A stretch of 64,000 nt of DNA from Lachnospira pectinoschiza (GCF_020564355.1 NZ_JAJCRR010000003.1:434001-498000); one strand, 5' to 3'. Counted from the first letter of the stretch, positions 46,245-54,807 are shown. A program made the numbers and translations. The notes: a model not told the origin generated them from the letters alone.

Positions 46245-48493
46245 TGTTTATTGGAAGACTTTTCGATTTTCAAACGAAACATGAAGAGAATTTGTTGAAT
46301 AAATGTGCTGACCACGAAGAAATGGTCTTGTATGCTCCAACAGGTTCGGGTAAAACAGTAATAGCATGTAAATTTATAGACGATTATCTTGATGAAAACC
46401 CCAATACAGTGTTTCTTTGGTTGTGTCCTGGTGCAGGAGGATTACAGAAACAATCACAAGATAGTTTCGAAGAACTCACATCTGGTATTCAGTTTGGTGA
46501 TGTGTATTCTTTTATAAATGAGCAAAACCCTAGTGGGCAAGTGTTTTTTATTAATTGGGATAAAATCAATAGTAAGTCAAATGTTGTTCTGAAAGAGGGT
46601 GAACATAAAGATTTTATGTCAAAGATTTATGCATGTCATAATTCTAATATTGACATATTTATGATTATTGATGAGGAACATAAATATCGGAATACAGCAA
46701 ATCAATATGTAGCTAATATTCATCCTGCGCATGTTCTTAGAATATCAGCAACACCTGTAACCATAGCAGACCATGTGGAAATTATTTCAGATGATGAAGT
46801 TATTAAAGCTGGTCTTATTGCTATGGGAATATCAGTTAATGAGGGCGTTACACAGGCAATACAGGAGAATAATAATCTTGATGATGATTTAATGCTTCTT
46901 GAGTTGGCAGATAAGAAAAGAAAACAGGTTAAGGCAGAGTATGAAAAGCGTGGTTTAGACATTAATCCGCTTGTTGTTATTCAGTTCCCTAATGGAAATC
47001 AGGAATGGATTGATAAAGTAAAACAGGCACTTGATGATATGGGGTATCCAGAATCATCCGGTTTTGTTGCTTCTTGGTTTAGCGGAGATCATCCAGATAA
47101 ACCAGAAGAAATTACAAAACTTAATGGAGAATACAGATTCTTATTGTTCAAACAAGCGATTGCAACAGGATGGGATTGTCCTAGAGCAAAGATTCTTGTA
47201 AAACTTCGTGAGGGTGGAACTGAAAGGTTTAATATTCAAACCGTTGGAAGAATTAGAAGAATGCCAGAGCGAGAGCATTACGATAGTGATTTATTGGATT
47301 GCTGTTATTTATATACACTTGATAGCCAGTTCTCGGAAGGTTTAACAAGTAGTATTAGCGATAGCTTCTATACATATCAGTACAAGAAAAAATCTGATGT
47401 ATTTAATGTGACGCTAACAAGGGAAATGCTTGATGGTAACGATAGAATATCGGTTAATCCAGAAGCTGTTGTAAAGGTTGTTAGAGAACAGATGCTCTCA
47501 GAATGTGATTTGAATCATGATGGTAAGCTTGATAAAAGAGAAATGGAAGTAAGTAAGGGATATATGTTTGGTACTAAGCTTAAAACTTCGGCTATAGAAG
47601 GTGTAGCAAGAACCACTCACGATATGACGAAACTTAATTCCATCTTTGGTGGTGAACACCAGATTAACAATCATGATGATGGTTTCATTATCAGAGATGC
47701 TAAGAGAAGGATTGCAAGAGCTATTGGTATTGATGAAAATATTTCCAATAATGCGTTAAGGGTTCTTTTTGGTCCACAGGATATGCAGATGTCATTGTTC
47801 TCGCAGGAAGAAAAAGATTTTGAAGCTGAGAATAAATTATTAGAAGGGATGACTTTAAGAGAATATAATGCATTTCTTGTAAATAATAGAGATAGATTAG
47901 TTGAATTGTTTAGTAAGATTGATGAAAATAAAATTGCTGATGTTAAAGAGACAGAAGTTCTTGAAAAAGAATGGAGTATACCTCCATACCAATACTATAA
48001 ACAGCATAAGAAAATTGCTTCAACCCAAAATATGAACACAAATGTTTTTGAGGGATACGGAAATAATATTCTAATTGCTCCAAATAGAACTTGCACTGAA
48101 ATTGCATTTGAGCAATGGTGTGAAGATGATAAGCATCCTGTAAAACATGTTTATAAGAATGGTGATAAGGGTGATGAATATTTTGGAATCGTTTATAGAA
48201 AAGCATTTAGAAGAAATCATTTCTATCCAGATTATATCGTTCAAACTGAAAATGGTGATGTTTGGATTATTGAGGCGAAGGGTGGAATAACTTCGGATGG
48301 TAGTTCCAACAATATTGATGGATATGCAAGTAAGAAATTTGAAGCGTTGAAGCATTATGCAGAGAGAGTTGCAGAAGTTAAATGGGGATTTGTAAGAGCT
48401 GTTGGTTCTCAAATATATATATCAAATACTGAATGGGATGAAAATGTCATGAATAATGATATTTGGAAACCTATTGAAGATATTATAAGATAA
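46244..48493 (+). CDS. res: Type III restriction enzyme (Res), helicase-nuclease
   Basis: A 749-residue protein with an SF2 helicase core: Walker A YAPTGSGKTVIA, DEAD-box variant IIDEEHKYR, motif III SATPV, and motif VI TVGRIRRMPERE. The C-terminal nuclease has FYPDYIVQTENGDVWIIEAK with the PD-(D/E)XK residues Asp, Glu and Lys. It cuts DNA after head-to-head site recognition with Mod. The GTG start shares its G with the stop of mod; AAGGGAGG is 10 nt upstream. All key residues are present, so it should be active and could protect the element or its host from phage. Confidence 0.9.
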   Translation: MFIGRLFDFQTKHEENLLNKCADHEEMVLYAPTGSGKTVIACKFIDDYLDENPNTVFLWLCPGAGGLQKQSQDSFEELTSGIQFGDVYSFINEQNPSGQVFFINWDKINSKSNVVLKEGEHKDFMSKIYACHNSNIDIFMIIDEEHKYRNTANQYVANIHPAHVLRISATPVTIADHVEIISDDEVIKAGLIAMGISVNEGVTQAIQENNNLDDDLMLLELADKKRKQVKAEYEKRGLDINPLVVIQFPNGNQEWIDKVKQALDDMGYPESSGFVASWFSGDHPDKPEEITKLNGEYRFLLFKQAIATGWDCPRAKILVKLREGGTERFNIQTVGRIRRMPEREHYDSDLLDCCYLYTLDSQFSEGLTSSISDSFYTYQYKKKSDVFNVTLTREMLDGNDRISVNPEAVVKVVREQMLSECDLNHDGKLDKREMEVSKGYMFGTKLKTSAIEGVARTTHDMTKLNSIFGGEHQINNHDDGFIIRDAKRRIARAIGIDENISNNALRVLFGPQDMQMSLFSQEEKDFEAENKLLEGMTLREYNAFLVNNRDRLVELFSKIDENKIADVKETEVLEKEWSIPPYQYYKQHKKIASTQNMNTNVFEGYGNNILIAPNRTCTEIAFEQWCEDDKHPVKHVYKNGDKGDEYFGIVYRKAFRRNHFYPDYIVQTENGDVWIIEAKGGITSDGSSNNIDGYASKKFEALKHYAERVAEVKWGFVRAVGSQIYISNTEWDENVMNNDIWKPIEDIIR

Positions 48494-48547
48494 GAATAAA
48501 AAGCGGAAATGGATCTGAAATAAATCAGTTCCATTTCTTTTTTATTC

Positions 48548-49378
48548 TTATTTTTCAAGATATTTCTCTAGCATATGAACAAAAAGTTGTCCGATTTTCT
48601 CTTTTTGAATATCTATTTTTTCTTTCGTAAGAAGAACATTAAAACAGTAATTAACAAGATAATCAATTAGAATTTGATAGTTCTGAGGATTATCAGTAAC
48701 TATACCGAGTTTATTTAATATATTTGCAGATAAGCAGGTGTTTATATTGATGCATTCATCCATTTTTTTGATTGCAAAAGAAAACTTATCGTGAGGTAAT
48801 GCAGAGATAAGATATTCTTTTAGGGATGTTTTGTCATATTGGCTTAATGGTGTGAATGCTTGATAACCTTGAAATATATCTGACAGCAAGGCTTTCAGAG
48901 GGTCATTTAGGTTGTCAACTTCACTATTCGCAAGAAAATCTTTCCATGCATTAAGAGTGGTCGAATTGACAAGCGCATAACAATTATCTGGATGCATAAA
49001 ATAATTGAGAAAATCTCTATAATTATCATCACTCATGGCTTTATTTATAATATCAATGTTGATTGTGGAGTAGTGAGAAGCAATTGCGGAAGGTGTGAAT
49101 CCAATGAGTTCTTCTGCCCCTAATAAGTAATCAATATTACAATCTAAGACATTACAAATATCTGCCACCTTGTCAATTGTAGGAATTGTTGTTCCGTTTT
49201 CCCATTTTCCATAAGTTCTGCGCTCAACATTCAGTTTTTCTGATAGAGTATCTTGTGATTTGCAGTAAGCATATTTTTCATAAGGATTGTTCCGTTTGTC
49301 CTGATTATTCTTATATTGTTTCCAACGAGATTTTCGCAAATTTTTTAATTGGGTTGAAAATACATTTTTGTCATACAT
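48548..49378 (-). CDS. HTH (XRE-type) regulator of the element
   Basis: A 276-residue protein with an N-terminal helix-turn-helix: SQDTLSEKLNVERRTYGKWE then NGTTIPTIDKVADICNVLDC, with the phage-repressor pattern. The remaining 190 residues are helical and unrecognised. It is divergent from the small genes that lead into the FtsK-rep module, the usual place for the element's repressor. The minus-strand AAGGAGGG site serves an ATG at 49387 (very close) or at 49378 (12 nt), so the start is uncertain. It may keep excision genes silent. Confidence 0.78.
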   Translation of the reverse strand: MYDKNVFSTQLKNLRKSRWKQYKNNQDKRNNPYEKYAYCKSQDTLSEKLNVERRTYGKWENGTTIPTIDKVADICNVLDCNIDYLLGAEELIGFTPSAIASHYSTINIDIINKAMSDDNYRDFLNYFMHPDNCYALVNSTTLNAWKDFLANSEVDNLNDPLKALLSDIFQGYQAFTPLSQYDKTSLKEYLISALPHDKFSFAIKKMDECININTCLSANILNKLGIVTDNPQNYQILIDYLVNYCFNVLLTKEKIDIQKEKIGQLFVHMLEKYLEK

Positions 49379-49531
49379 AAGTGACATATCCCTCCTTATA
49401 TAAAATACGATATGGTGTATGCTTGGTATTTATATGTGACATATTATAGCGTAAAATAAATATTGTCAAGAGCGCAAGACAATAGGTCAGCAACCATGGA
49501 TAAGCTGATAAAAGAAAGGAGGCGCACAACT

Positions 49532-49765
49532 ATGTTAATGCAGTTCGTTGGAATATCAGAAATGTCATTTGATACCAAAGAAGGTAATCACATAGAAGGT
49601 ACAAACTTATACTTACTCACACAGAATCCTAATGTTGAAGGTTTAGAGGCACTCAAATTATTTGTTCCTAGAAGTATTGCTTTACCTAAGGGCATGGAAT
49701 TAAATAAAAAGGTAGATGTTGAGTTTAATCATAAAGGAAAACTTGTAAAAATTAGTTTGGCATAA
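49532..49765 (+). CDS. Small element protein, unknown function
   Basis: A 77-residue protein of predicted beta-rich composition (LMQFVGISEMSFDT, TNLYLLTQNPN, VDVEFNHKGKLVKI). Size and beta character would fit a small OB-fold single-strand DNA-binding protein, but no motif proves it. AAAGGAGG at 49516-49523 supports the ATG at 49532. It is the first gene of the rightward module after the repressor. Confidence 0.6.
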   Translation: MLMQFVGISEMSFDTKEGNHIEGTNLYLLTQNPNVEGLEALKLFVPRSIALPKGMELNKKVDVEFNHKGKLVKISLA

Positions 49766-49810
49766 TTTATAAAGAAACTCTACTGACATTATGTAAACAG
49801 ATGACGCAAA

Positions 49811-49829
49811 GGGAGGAAATATTCCTCCC
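49811..49829 (+). promoter_or_regulatory. Leader hairpin 1 of the element's rightward module
   Basis: GGGAGGAAATATTCCTCCC, followed by GATGCTTGT and an AAGGAG site. A similar hairpin with GCTTGT and a Shine-Dalgarno site occurs near 50255-50275 before the next gene. Confidence 0.5.
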
Positions 49830-49858
49830 GATGCTTGTCTATTAAGGAGAACACAATA

Positions 49859-50242
49859 ATGAATAAAGAAATTGAAACAAAGCTTATTGAATGTCATATC
49901 CTCATGGTTGAAGCTCTGAAAGGATATGAAGATAGAGCTTATCAGAGTAACAAGCTGTTTGAATTAAGACAGTATAGCAATCAGCTCCCAGATGAAATGA
50001 ATAAAAAGATTACTGAATATGCAAATAATACAATTCGCCCTATGGTATATGACTCAGACTATTGGTCATTTATAGAAAAGGATGAGCAGTATGGTTCGTA
50101 CAATGAAGATAATCATTTTGTTGTTGATAGCGACCGCTCGCTTGAATGCATCATATTTAGGAAATATCACAATATATGCGGTTTACATGAGAAGTTAAAT
50201 GCATTTATGTCGAAAGAATTTCATTTGGATTATGGTTGCTAA
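49859..50242 (+). CDS. Small element protein, unknown function
   Basis: A 127-residue protein, helical at first (IETKLIECHILMVEALKGYE) and with an acidic, aromatic C-terminal half. AAGGAG at 49844 supports the ATG at 49859. It lies between two similar leader hairpins. Not recognised. Confidence 0.6.
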   Translation: MNKEIETKLIECHILMVEALKGYEDRAYQSNKLFELRQYSNQLPDEMNKKITEYANNTIRPMVYDSDYWSFIEKDEQYGSYNEDNHFVVDSDRSLECIIFRKYHNICGLHEKLNAFMSKEFHLDYGC

Positions 50243-50254
50243 GTATATTTTCTT

Positions 50255-50275
50255 GGGGGAGTGGATATTCTATTC
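50255..50275 (+). promoter_or_regulatory. Leader hairpin 2 of the element's rightward module
   Basis: GGGGGAGTGGATATTC then TATTCCC, followed by TTGCTTGTTAAGAAAGGAG. It resembles the hairpin at 49811-49829 in order: G-rich arm, ATATTC, C-rich arm, GCTTGT, ribosome-binding site. Confidence 0.4.
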
Positions 50276-50300
50276 CCTTGCTTGTTAAGAAAGGAGATAT

Positions 50301-50897
50301 ATGGATAATAAGCAGTTTAATGAACAGAGGCATAACAGGAAAAAACAGAAGTATAGACTTTTATTGGGAATTCAGCAGTTATGGAATTATCCAATATTGA
50401 ATCTTATATGGTTGCTGTTTGGAATTGGAGTTGTGTTTTTGGTAATAGCTGAGAAAGAGTATATTGCCAATGTGGAAGTAGTTCCTGTGTTTGAATCTAT
50501 ATTCTCAGCATGCATGACAGCAATAATGATTATATTTCCAATTATATGCGCAATCGGAATAGTACAGTTTATAGGTTTCTGTTTTGCTATCAAAGATGAA
50601 GCCGATATGGAGCTTGTATTTGGTGATAAACGAGATGTGAAAAATCAACCGCCAATATTAATATCTAAGAAAAAAGATAGAAAATCGGGAGTTATTAAAA
50701 GAGAATTCTATACTACTATTCCGATGGAACGATGGCAGGAAAAGAAGGAAGCTATCTGTGACAGACTGGATGTGCATCTTATAGGTGATATTACTTATGG
50801 TGGTAGGAAAAAGGATAAAGGTAACCATATCTATTTTGAATCGGCTAAGGGCAGGAATCCAAAGGAACGAGGTGTGTTGTATGATGATACCTTCTAA
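50301..50897 (+). CDS. Element membrane protein upstream of the FtsK-type ATPase
   Basis: A 198-residue protein with two membrane segments (about residues 28-52 and 66-95) and a charged cytoplasmic C-terminal domain (SKKKDRKSGVIKREFYTTIP). It overlaps the FtsK-type gene by 17 bp. Its position and layout suggest that it anchors the ATPase at the membrane, i.e. that what is one polypeptide in larger elements is here split in two. This role is inference. Confidence 0.65.
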   Translation: MDNKQFNEQRHNRKKQKYRLLLGIQQLWNYPILNLIWLLFGIGVVFLVIAEKEYIANVEVVPVFESIFSACMTAIMIIFPIICAIGIVQFIGFCFAIKDEADMELVFGDKRDVKNQPPILISKKKDRKSGVIKREFYTTIPMERWQEKKEAICDRLDVHLIGDITYGGRKKDKGNHIYFESAKGRNPKERGVLYDDTF

Positions 50898-51639
50898 GGA
50901 AGTGCTTATAGGCTATGATTATGATGCATGGTATGGATTTGGTAATAGAGTACCTGTAACTGTGGATGCATCCACTAAGAATAACTCCCAGACGCTTATA
51001 TGTGGCATGAGTGGTTCTGGTAAAAGCTATTTGACAAATCAGTATTTTGCTCGAATTTGCATGCATGGTGGCAAAGATTCAGTTGTCTATTTTGCGGATT
51101 TTAAGCAGGATGATTCTTTTTCTCATTTGAGGAATTGTCCTCGATATTATCCATATAACAAAACCATTGAAGCTCTTGAAAAGGTATATGAAATTATGCA
51201 TAAGCGTCAATGTGGAGAAGATGCATCAAGGCATTATGTAACGCTTGTATGGGATGAATATATGGCTAACATTTTGGCACTTCTTGGAACAGAAAAAAAG
51301 AAAGCGGAAGTAGTTATGCATAAGGTTTCAGAAATCCTTATGCTCGGACGCTCGTTAGCGGTAAGATTAGTGATTGCCTGCCAGCGCCCAGATGCCTCAG
51401 CTTTTCCAACTGGTTCAAGACTCAATTTTGGCGTGATCATCATAGTAGGTGCGACCTTAGAGAGCATATACTCAATGCTCATGCCGAAGGAGTTGATAGA
51501 TAAGGTAGGCAATCGAGAATTTCATACTGGCGAAGGCGTTATGCTGTGGCAGGGTTCAGAACTTAAGTTTATAAAAGTACCTGTAATAAGGGATGAAGAG
51601 AAAATGAAGGCAATTTGTGTTGAGGCATTGACAAGATAA
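50881..51639 (+). CDS. FtsK/SpoIIIE-type DNA translocase (coupling-protein-like)
   Basis: A 252-residue ATPase. Walker A is ICGMSGSGKSYLTNQYF, Walker B VTLVWDEYMANIL, and the later VIACQRPDASAFPTGSRLNF fits the FtsK/HerA pattern with its arginine-finger region. The protein is short, lacking the gamma and membrane domains, and begins inside the preceding membrane-protein gene. In IMEs such ATPases hand the nicked DNA to a helper element's transfer machinery. It is followed by a hairpin-rich gap and the Rep gene. Confidence 0.82.
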   Translation: MMIPSKEVLIGYDYDAWYGFGNRVPVTVDASTKNNSQTLICGMSGSGKSYLTNQYFARICMHGGKDSVVYFADFKQDDSFSHLRNCPRYYPYNKTIEALEKVYEIMHKRQCGEDASRHYVTLVWDEYMANILALLGTEKKKAEVVMHKVSEILMLGRSLAVRLVIACQRPDASAFPTGSRLNFGVIIIVGATLESIYSMLMPKELIDKVGNREFHTGEGVMLWQGSELKFIKVPVIRDEEKMKAICVEALTR

Positions 51640-51644
51640 CCAGA

Positions 51645-51770
51645 GGCGGTGGCGGTGGCGAAGCCACAAGCCATCCGCAACAGGTTTGGTTTAGTATTAC
51701 CCAAACCTGCACAAACATGTGCACTCCTTGTATTTACAGGCTTTGTAGCCTGTTCGCAAGGCTGCACATA
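51645..51770 (+). other. Candidate replication/transfer origin (hairpin cluster)
   Basis: The gap between the ATPase and Rep genes holds three successive hairpins: CAGGTTTGG/CCAAACCTG (51681-51709), GCACA/TGTGC (51709-51722) and CAGGCT/AGCCTG (51737-51752), after a GGCGGTGGCGGTGGCG repeat (51645-51660). HUH-type Reps nick stem-loops of this kind near their own gene. The nick site cannot be placed from sequence alone. Confidence 0.45.
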
Positions 51771-51811
51771 ATGAACAGGAGGCGATAAAAATAAAAGATA
51801 CTCAGAGCTTT

Positions 51812-52786
51812 ATGTATCAGCTTACGATTAACGCTCCAGAGGAAAAAGGATGGACGCATGAACACATATTAGAGGTGATGCGTGGAAACTTCAAAACGCT
51901 TGTATATATCTGCATGGCGGACGAGCAGGGAAGCTGTTATCACACGCACATCTTTGTGGTATTTGCATCCAGAGTGAGATTCAGTATGGTTAAGCGTTAT
52001 TTCGAGGAAGCGCATATTGAAAAATGCAAAGGTTCAGTATCTGATAATGTAAATTATGTTAAAAAGACTGGTAAATGGGAAACAGACGAGTCGAAGCAGG
52101 AAAAGAAAATAGAAGGAACTTTTGAAGAGTATGGAACACAACCGCCAGACAGTAAAGGAAAAAGAAGTGATATGTCTGAACTTTACCAGATGGTATTGGA
52201 TAATATGACTAATGCAGAAATACTGGCTCAAAATCAAGATTATATTCTTCAAATTGATAAGATTGATAAAGTTAGAACGACAATATTAACAGAGAAATAC
52301 AAAGAAACAGTCAGACTGGATTTGAAAGTGGTTTACATTAGCGGAGCTACTGGAACAGGAAAAACCAGAGGTGTTCTTGAAAAGAATGGATATTCAAATG
52401 TATATCGTGTAACGGATTATCTGCATCCTTTTGATTCATACAATGGACAGCCAGTAATCGCATTTGATGAATTCCGTTCTTCTCTTAGAATTAAAGAAAT
52501 GCTTTTATTTTGTGATATATATCCTATCGAGCTTCCGAGCAGATATACCAATAAATACGCTTGTTACAACAAGGTGTATATAATCTCTAATTGGTCTCTG
52601 GAAAAACAGTATTATGAAGTCCAGAAGGATGATAAAGAATCTTGGGAAGCTTTTCTTAGAAGAATTCACAAGGTTGTAATCTATTCAAAGGATGGAAGTA
52701 TTAAGGAATATGATTCAGTAAAAGCATATCTGGAAAGAGATGAATTCGTTGAGATAGACGATGATGTAGATTTACCTTTTGATTGA
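51812..52786 (+). CDS. CRESS-DNA-virus-like replication initiator (HUH endonuclease + SF3 helicase)
   Basis: A 324-residue Rep. Motif I is YQLTINAPEEKGW, motif II the HTH of CYHTHIFVVF (residues 44-46), and motif III NYVKKTGKW with the catalytic Tyr82 and Lys85. The helicase has Walker A SGATGTGKTRG (about 177-187), Walker B PVIAFDEF and motif C VYIISNW, as in circovirus-type Reps and bacterial pCRESS plasmids. It likely nicks the excised circle and serves as relaxase. The first ATG is 29 nt from AGGAGG (51777-51782); an in-frame ATA at 51791 is 8 nt from it and may be the true start. Confidence 0.88.
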   Translation: MYQLTINAPEEKGWTHEHILEVMRGNFKTLVYICMADEQGSCYHTHIFVVFASRVRFSMVKRYFEEAHIEKCKGSVSDNVNYVKKTGKWETDESKQEKKIEGTFEEYGTQPPDSKGKRSDMSELYQMVLDNMTNAEILAQNQDYILQIDKIDKVRTTILTEKYKETVRLDLKVVYISGATGTGKTRGVLEKNGYSNVYRVTDYLHPFDSYNGQPVIAFDEFRSSLRIKEMLLFCDIYPIELPSRYTNKYACYNKVYIISNWSLEKQYYEVQKDDKESWEAFLRRIHKVVIYSKDGSIKEYDSVKAYLERDEFVEIDDDVDLPFD

Positions 52787-52791
52787 AGGGA

Positions 52792-53001
52792 GTGATTGTT
52801 ATAGATAAGAAATATATTCCCTTATGGGAAAAAGCAAATTTGACACTTGAGGAAGCTTCCATGTATTTTGGAATCGGTCAGAATAAGCTTAGGGAATTAA
52901 CTAATAGTGATAGTTGCCCTTATGTTATCTGGTGTGGGAATAAGAGATTGATTAAGCGTAAATTATTTTCAGAATACTTAGAAAAGATGTACTCAATATA
53001 A
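52792..53001 (+). CDS. xis: Xis-like excisionase / small HTH DNA-binding protein
   Basis: A protein of about 66-72 residues. IPLWEKANLTLEEASMYFGI then GQNKLRELTNS is the winged-helix pattern of Tn916-type excisionases. It lies just before the integrase gene. Possible starts are TTG 52783, GTG 52792 and ATA 52801. AAGGGAG (52786-52792) sits 8 nt from the ATA and touches the GTG, so the real start is uncertain. It would steer the integrase towards excision, perhaps by binding near the TGCGAC repeats. Confidence 0.75.
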   Translation: MIVIDKKYIPLWEKANLTLEEASMYFGIGQNKLRELTNSDSCPYVIWCGNKRLIKRKLFSEYLEKMYSI

Positions 53002-53032
53002 TTTGATAGAGATGTAACTTTTAATAGACAAT

Positions 53033-53076
53033 GAGAACATGTTGAAGCTATAATGTGCTTGAGCGTGTTCTCTTTG
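53033..53076 (+). terminator. Terminator between xis and int
   Basis: GAGAACATG (53033) pairs with CGTGTTCTC (one wobble), followed by TTTGTTG. It would make integrase expression partly independent of the upstream genes. Confidence 0.6.
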
Positions 53077-53098
53077 TTGTTATGAAAGGAGATTTTAC

Positions 53099-54349
53099 AT
53101 GGCAGTAGAGAGACGCAAAGATAATAAAAACAGAGTTTTGAAAGAAGGCGAATACCAGAGAAGTAGCGGAACTTATGAATTCAAATGGAGAGACAAGCGA
53201 GGCGGTCGGCACTCTATTAGTGCAGTTACTCTTGAGGAATTAAGAGAAAAAGAATTGGATGTGCTTCGAGATGTTTTAGATGGTGTTAGATCGGATAAGA
53301 ATAATCTTACCATCAATGATTTGTATAATAGTTGGGTACAGCTTAAGAGAGGTCTTAAAGATAATACCTTCTCTAATTACAAATACATGTATACCATGTT
53401 TGTTGAACCAGATTTTGGCAAGAGCAGGCTCGTTGATTTGAAGCGTTCAGATGTTAGGGGATTTTATAATTATCTGGCGGATGAAAGAAATATACAGGTT
53501 AATACAATCGACAGTATCCACACTGTACTGCATCAAGTATTAGAGCTTGGAGTTGAGGATGATTATCTTAGATATAATCCTTCTGACAACGCTTTAAAAG
53601 AACTGAAGAAAGCTCGGAATTTTGAAGTCGAAAAAAGACGAGCATTAACAGTTCCAGAGCAGGAGTTATTCGAGAAGTTTCTCAGCAAGCATGGGCAGTA
53701 TCACAGATGGTATCCTATTTTTACTATCATGTTATGGACTGGGATGCGTGTTGGAGAAATCACAGGGCTTAGATGGTGTGATATTGATTTAGAGGAAGAA
53801 TTAATCAATGTGAATCATACATTGGTATATTACTGCACCAGAACAGAGGCAGGACAGATTTTCGCAATCAATACCACTAAGACAAAAGCAGGTGAGAGAA
53901 CAATTCCCATGCTTCCAATCGTAAAAGAAGCTTTCCTCATGGAAAAGGAATATCAAGAAGAATGTGGAATTAAGAGTGAAGCTGTTGTTGATGGTTATCG
54001 AGATTTTATATTTGTAAATCGTTTTGGTAATGTTCAGCATCAAGGCACACTTAATAAAGCTCTTAGAAGAATTATTAGAGACTGCAATTTCGAGGTACTT
54101 GATAAAGATCACCGAGATAATGCAGTTATTCTTCCCAAATTTAGCAACCATTCTTTGAGACATACTTTTACAACCAGAATGTGTGAAGCAGGTGTAAACA
54201 TTAAAGCTATGCAGGATATTCTGGGACATGCGGATGCAGAAACAACGATGCAGATTTATGCAGAAGCTAATAAGGATTTGAAGAAATCGGAGCTTATCAA
54301 TTTTGACGAGTATTTCGCTAAACAGAAAAAGGCTCAGTCTGGTAATTAG
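53099..54349 (+). CDS. int: Tyrosine recombinase (element integrase)
   Basis: A 416-residue integrase with three parts: an N-terminal arm-binding domain (SGTYEFKWRDKRGGRHSISA), a SAM-like core-binding domain (LYNSWVQLKRGLKDNTFSNY) and the catalytic domain. Active-site residues are the Arg of WTGMRVGEITGLRW, HSLRHTFTTRM (His-x-x-Arg), the His of ILGHADAETTMQIYAEA and its Tyr. It resembles Tn916-group integrases. GAAAGGAG precedes the ATG. It stands about 440 bp from the right attachment core, consistent with control of integration into lysS. Confidence 0.93.
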   Translation: MAVERRKDNKNRVLKEGEYQRSSGTYEFKWRDKRGGRHSISAVTLEELREKELDVLRDVLDGVRSDKNNLTINDLYNSWVQLKRGLKDNTFSNYKYMYTMFVEPDFGKSRLVDLKRSDVRGFYNYLADERNIQVNTIDSIHTVLHQVLELGVEDDYLRYNPSDNALKELKKARNFEVEKRRALTVPEQELFEKFLSKHGQYHRWYPIFTIMLWTGMRVGEITGLRWCDIDLEEELINVNHTLVYYCTRTEAGQIFAINTTKTKAGERTIPMLPIVKEAFLMEKEYQEECGIKSEAVVDGYRDFIFVNRFGNVQHQGTLNKALRRIIRDCNFEVLDKDHRDNAVILPKFSNHSLRHTFTTRMCEAGVNIKAMQDILGHADAETTMQIYAEANKDLKKSELINFDEYFAKQKKAQSGN

Positions 54350-54526
54350 CAGGTTGCGATATTATTGAAAAAATGATATTATATTTTTGCTAATTTGTTG
54401 GCAACAGGTTTTGGTTCGATTCCAAATATTCCCTACATAATTATGACATTGGTTTCCATTGTCTCCGCAGGCATCTGCTATGATGCAATTAAAGATATCT
54501 TTGATAATACAAAAGGGGGACACACT

Positions 54527-54586
54527 ATGAAGAAAATGACACAAATTATTACTAGCTGGCTATGTTGCTGCGGGAATATGGTGTAA
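54527..54586 (+). other. Possible 19-residue peptide or remnant near the right end
   Basis: AAAAGGGGG precedes an ATG at 54527; the frame reads MKKMTQIITSWLCCCGNMV and stops. Upstream codons in the same frame (MTLVSIVSAGICYDAIKDIF) suggest a larger lost gene. Too short to judge. Confidence 0.2.
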
Positions 54587-54650
54587 TGGTAGCATGGTGA
54601 AAAGTATCACATAGTCAGCACCAAAAATAATCTGTGATGTTATCACGGTT

Positions 54651-54686
54651 GCGACATTGCGACCAATATGCGACTGATTTGCGACC
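54651..54686 (+). promoter_or_regulatory. Right integrase arm-type repeats
   Basis: TGCGAC at 54651, 54659, 54670 and 54681 (spacings 8, 11, 11). The same hexamer occurs twice, 11 bp apart, at the left end. Helical phasing and position beside the integrase and attachment core suggest arm-type sites. Confidence 0.65.
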
Positions 54687-54791
54687 AATTATGAAGATTT
54701 GTGTAGATTTATGAAATCAGAGCATAAAACACAGGTAACGGAAACACAGTTATAATAAGATATAAAGACATATTCGCAATATCGGACGATA

Positions 54792-54807
54792 TTCCCGACA
54801 ATGAAGA
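54792..54807 (+). repeat. Right attachment core (attR)
   Basis: TTCCCGACAATGAAGA, in the same frame (Phe-Pro-Thr-Met-Lys) as the left core; the frame continues into the displaced lysS 3' segment. Confidence 0.8.

Larger units (their letters stand above)
43740..54807 (+). mobile_element. 11-kb integrative (mobilizable) element inserted in lysS
   Basis: Bounded by TTCCCGACGATGAAGA (43740-43755) and TTCCCGACAATGAAGA (54792-54807), 15 of 16 identical. Contents in order: a replacement lysS 3' segment, type III mod and res, a divergent HTH regulator, three small genes, an FtsK-type ATPase, a hairpin-rich gap, a CRESS-type Rep, an Xis-like gene and a tyrosine integrase next to the right end. TGCGAC arm-like repeats lie inside both ends. 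No mating-pore genes are visible, so it is an IME rather than a self-transmissible ICE. Genes are AT-rich relative to the flanking core genes. Confidence 0.88.

Noticed and set aside
54395..54586. A 63-codon TTG-initiated frame after the integrase.
   Set aside because: No ribosome-binding site at the TTG; only the internal ATG at 54527 has one, and that gives 19 residues. Treated as a possible remnant.
43740..54807. A prophage.
   Set aside because: No capsid, terminase, portal, tail or lysis genes; the content is FtsK-type ATPase, Rep, Xis and Int plus restriction genes.
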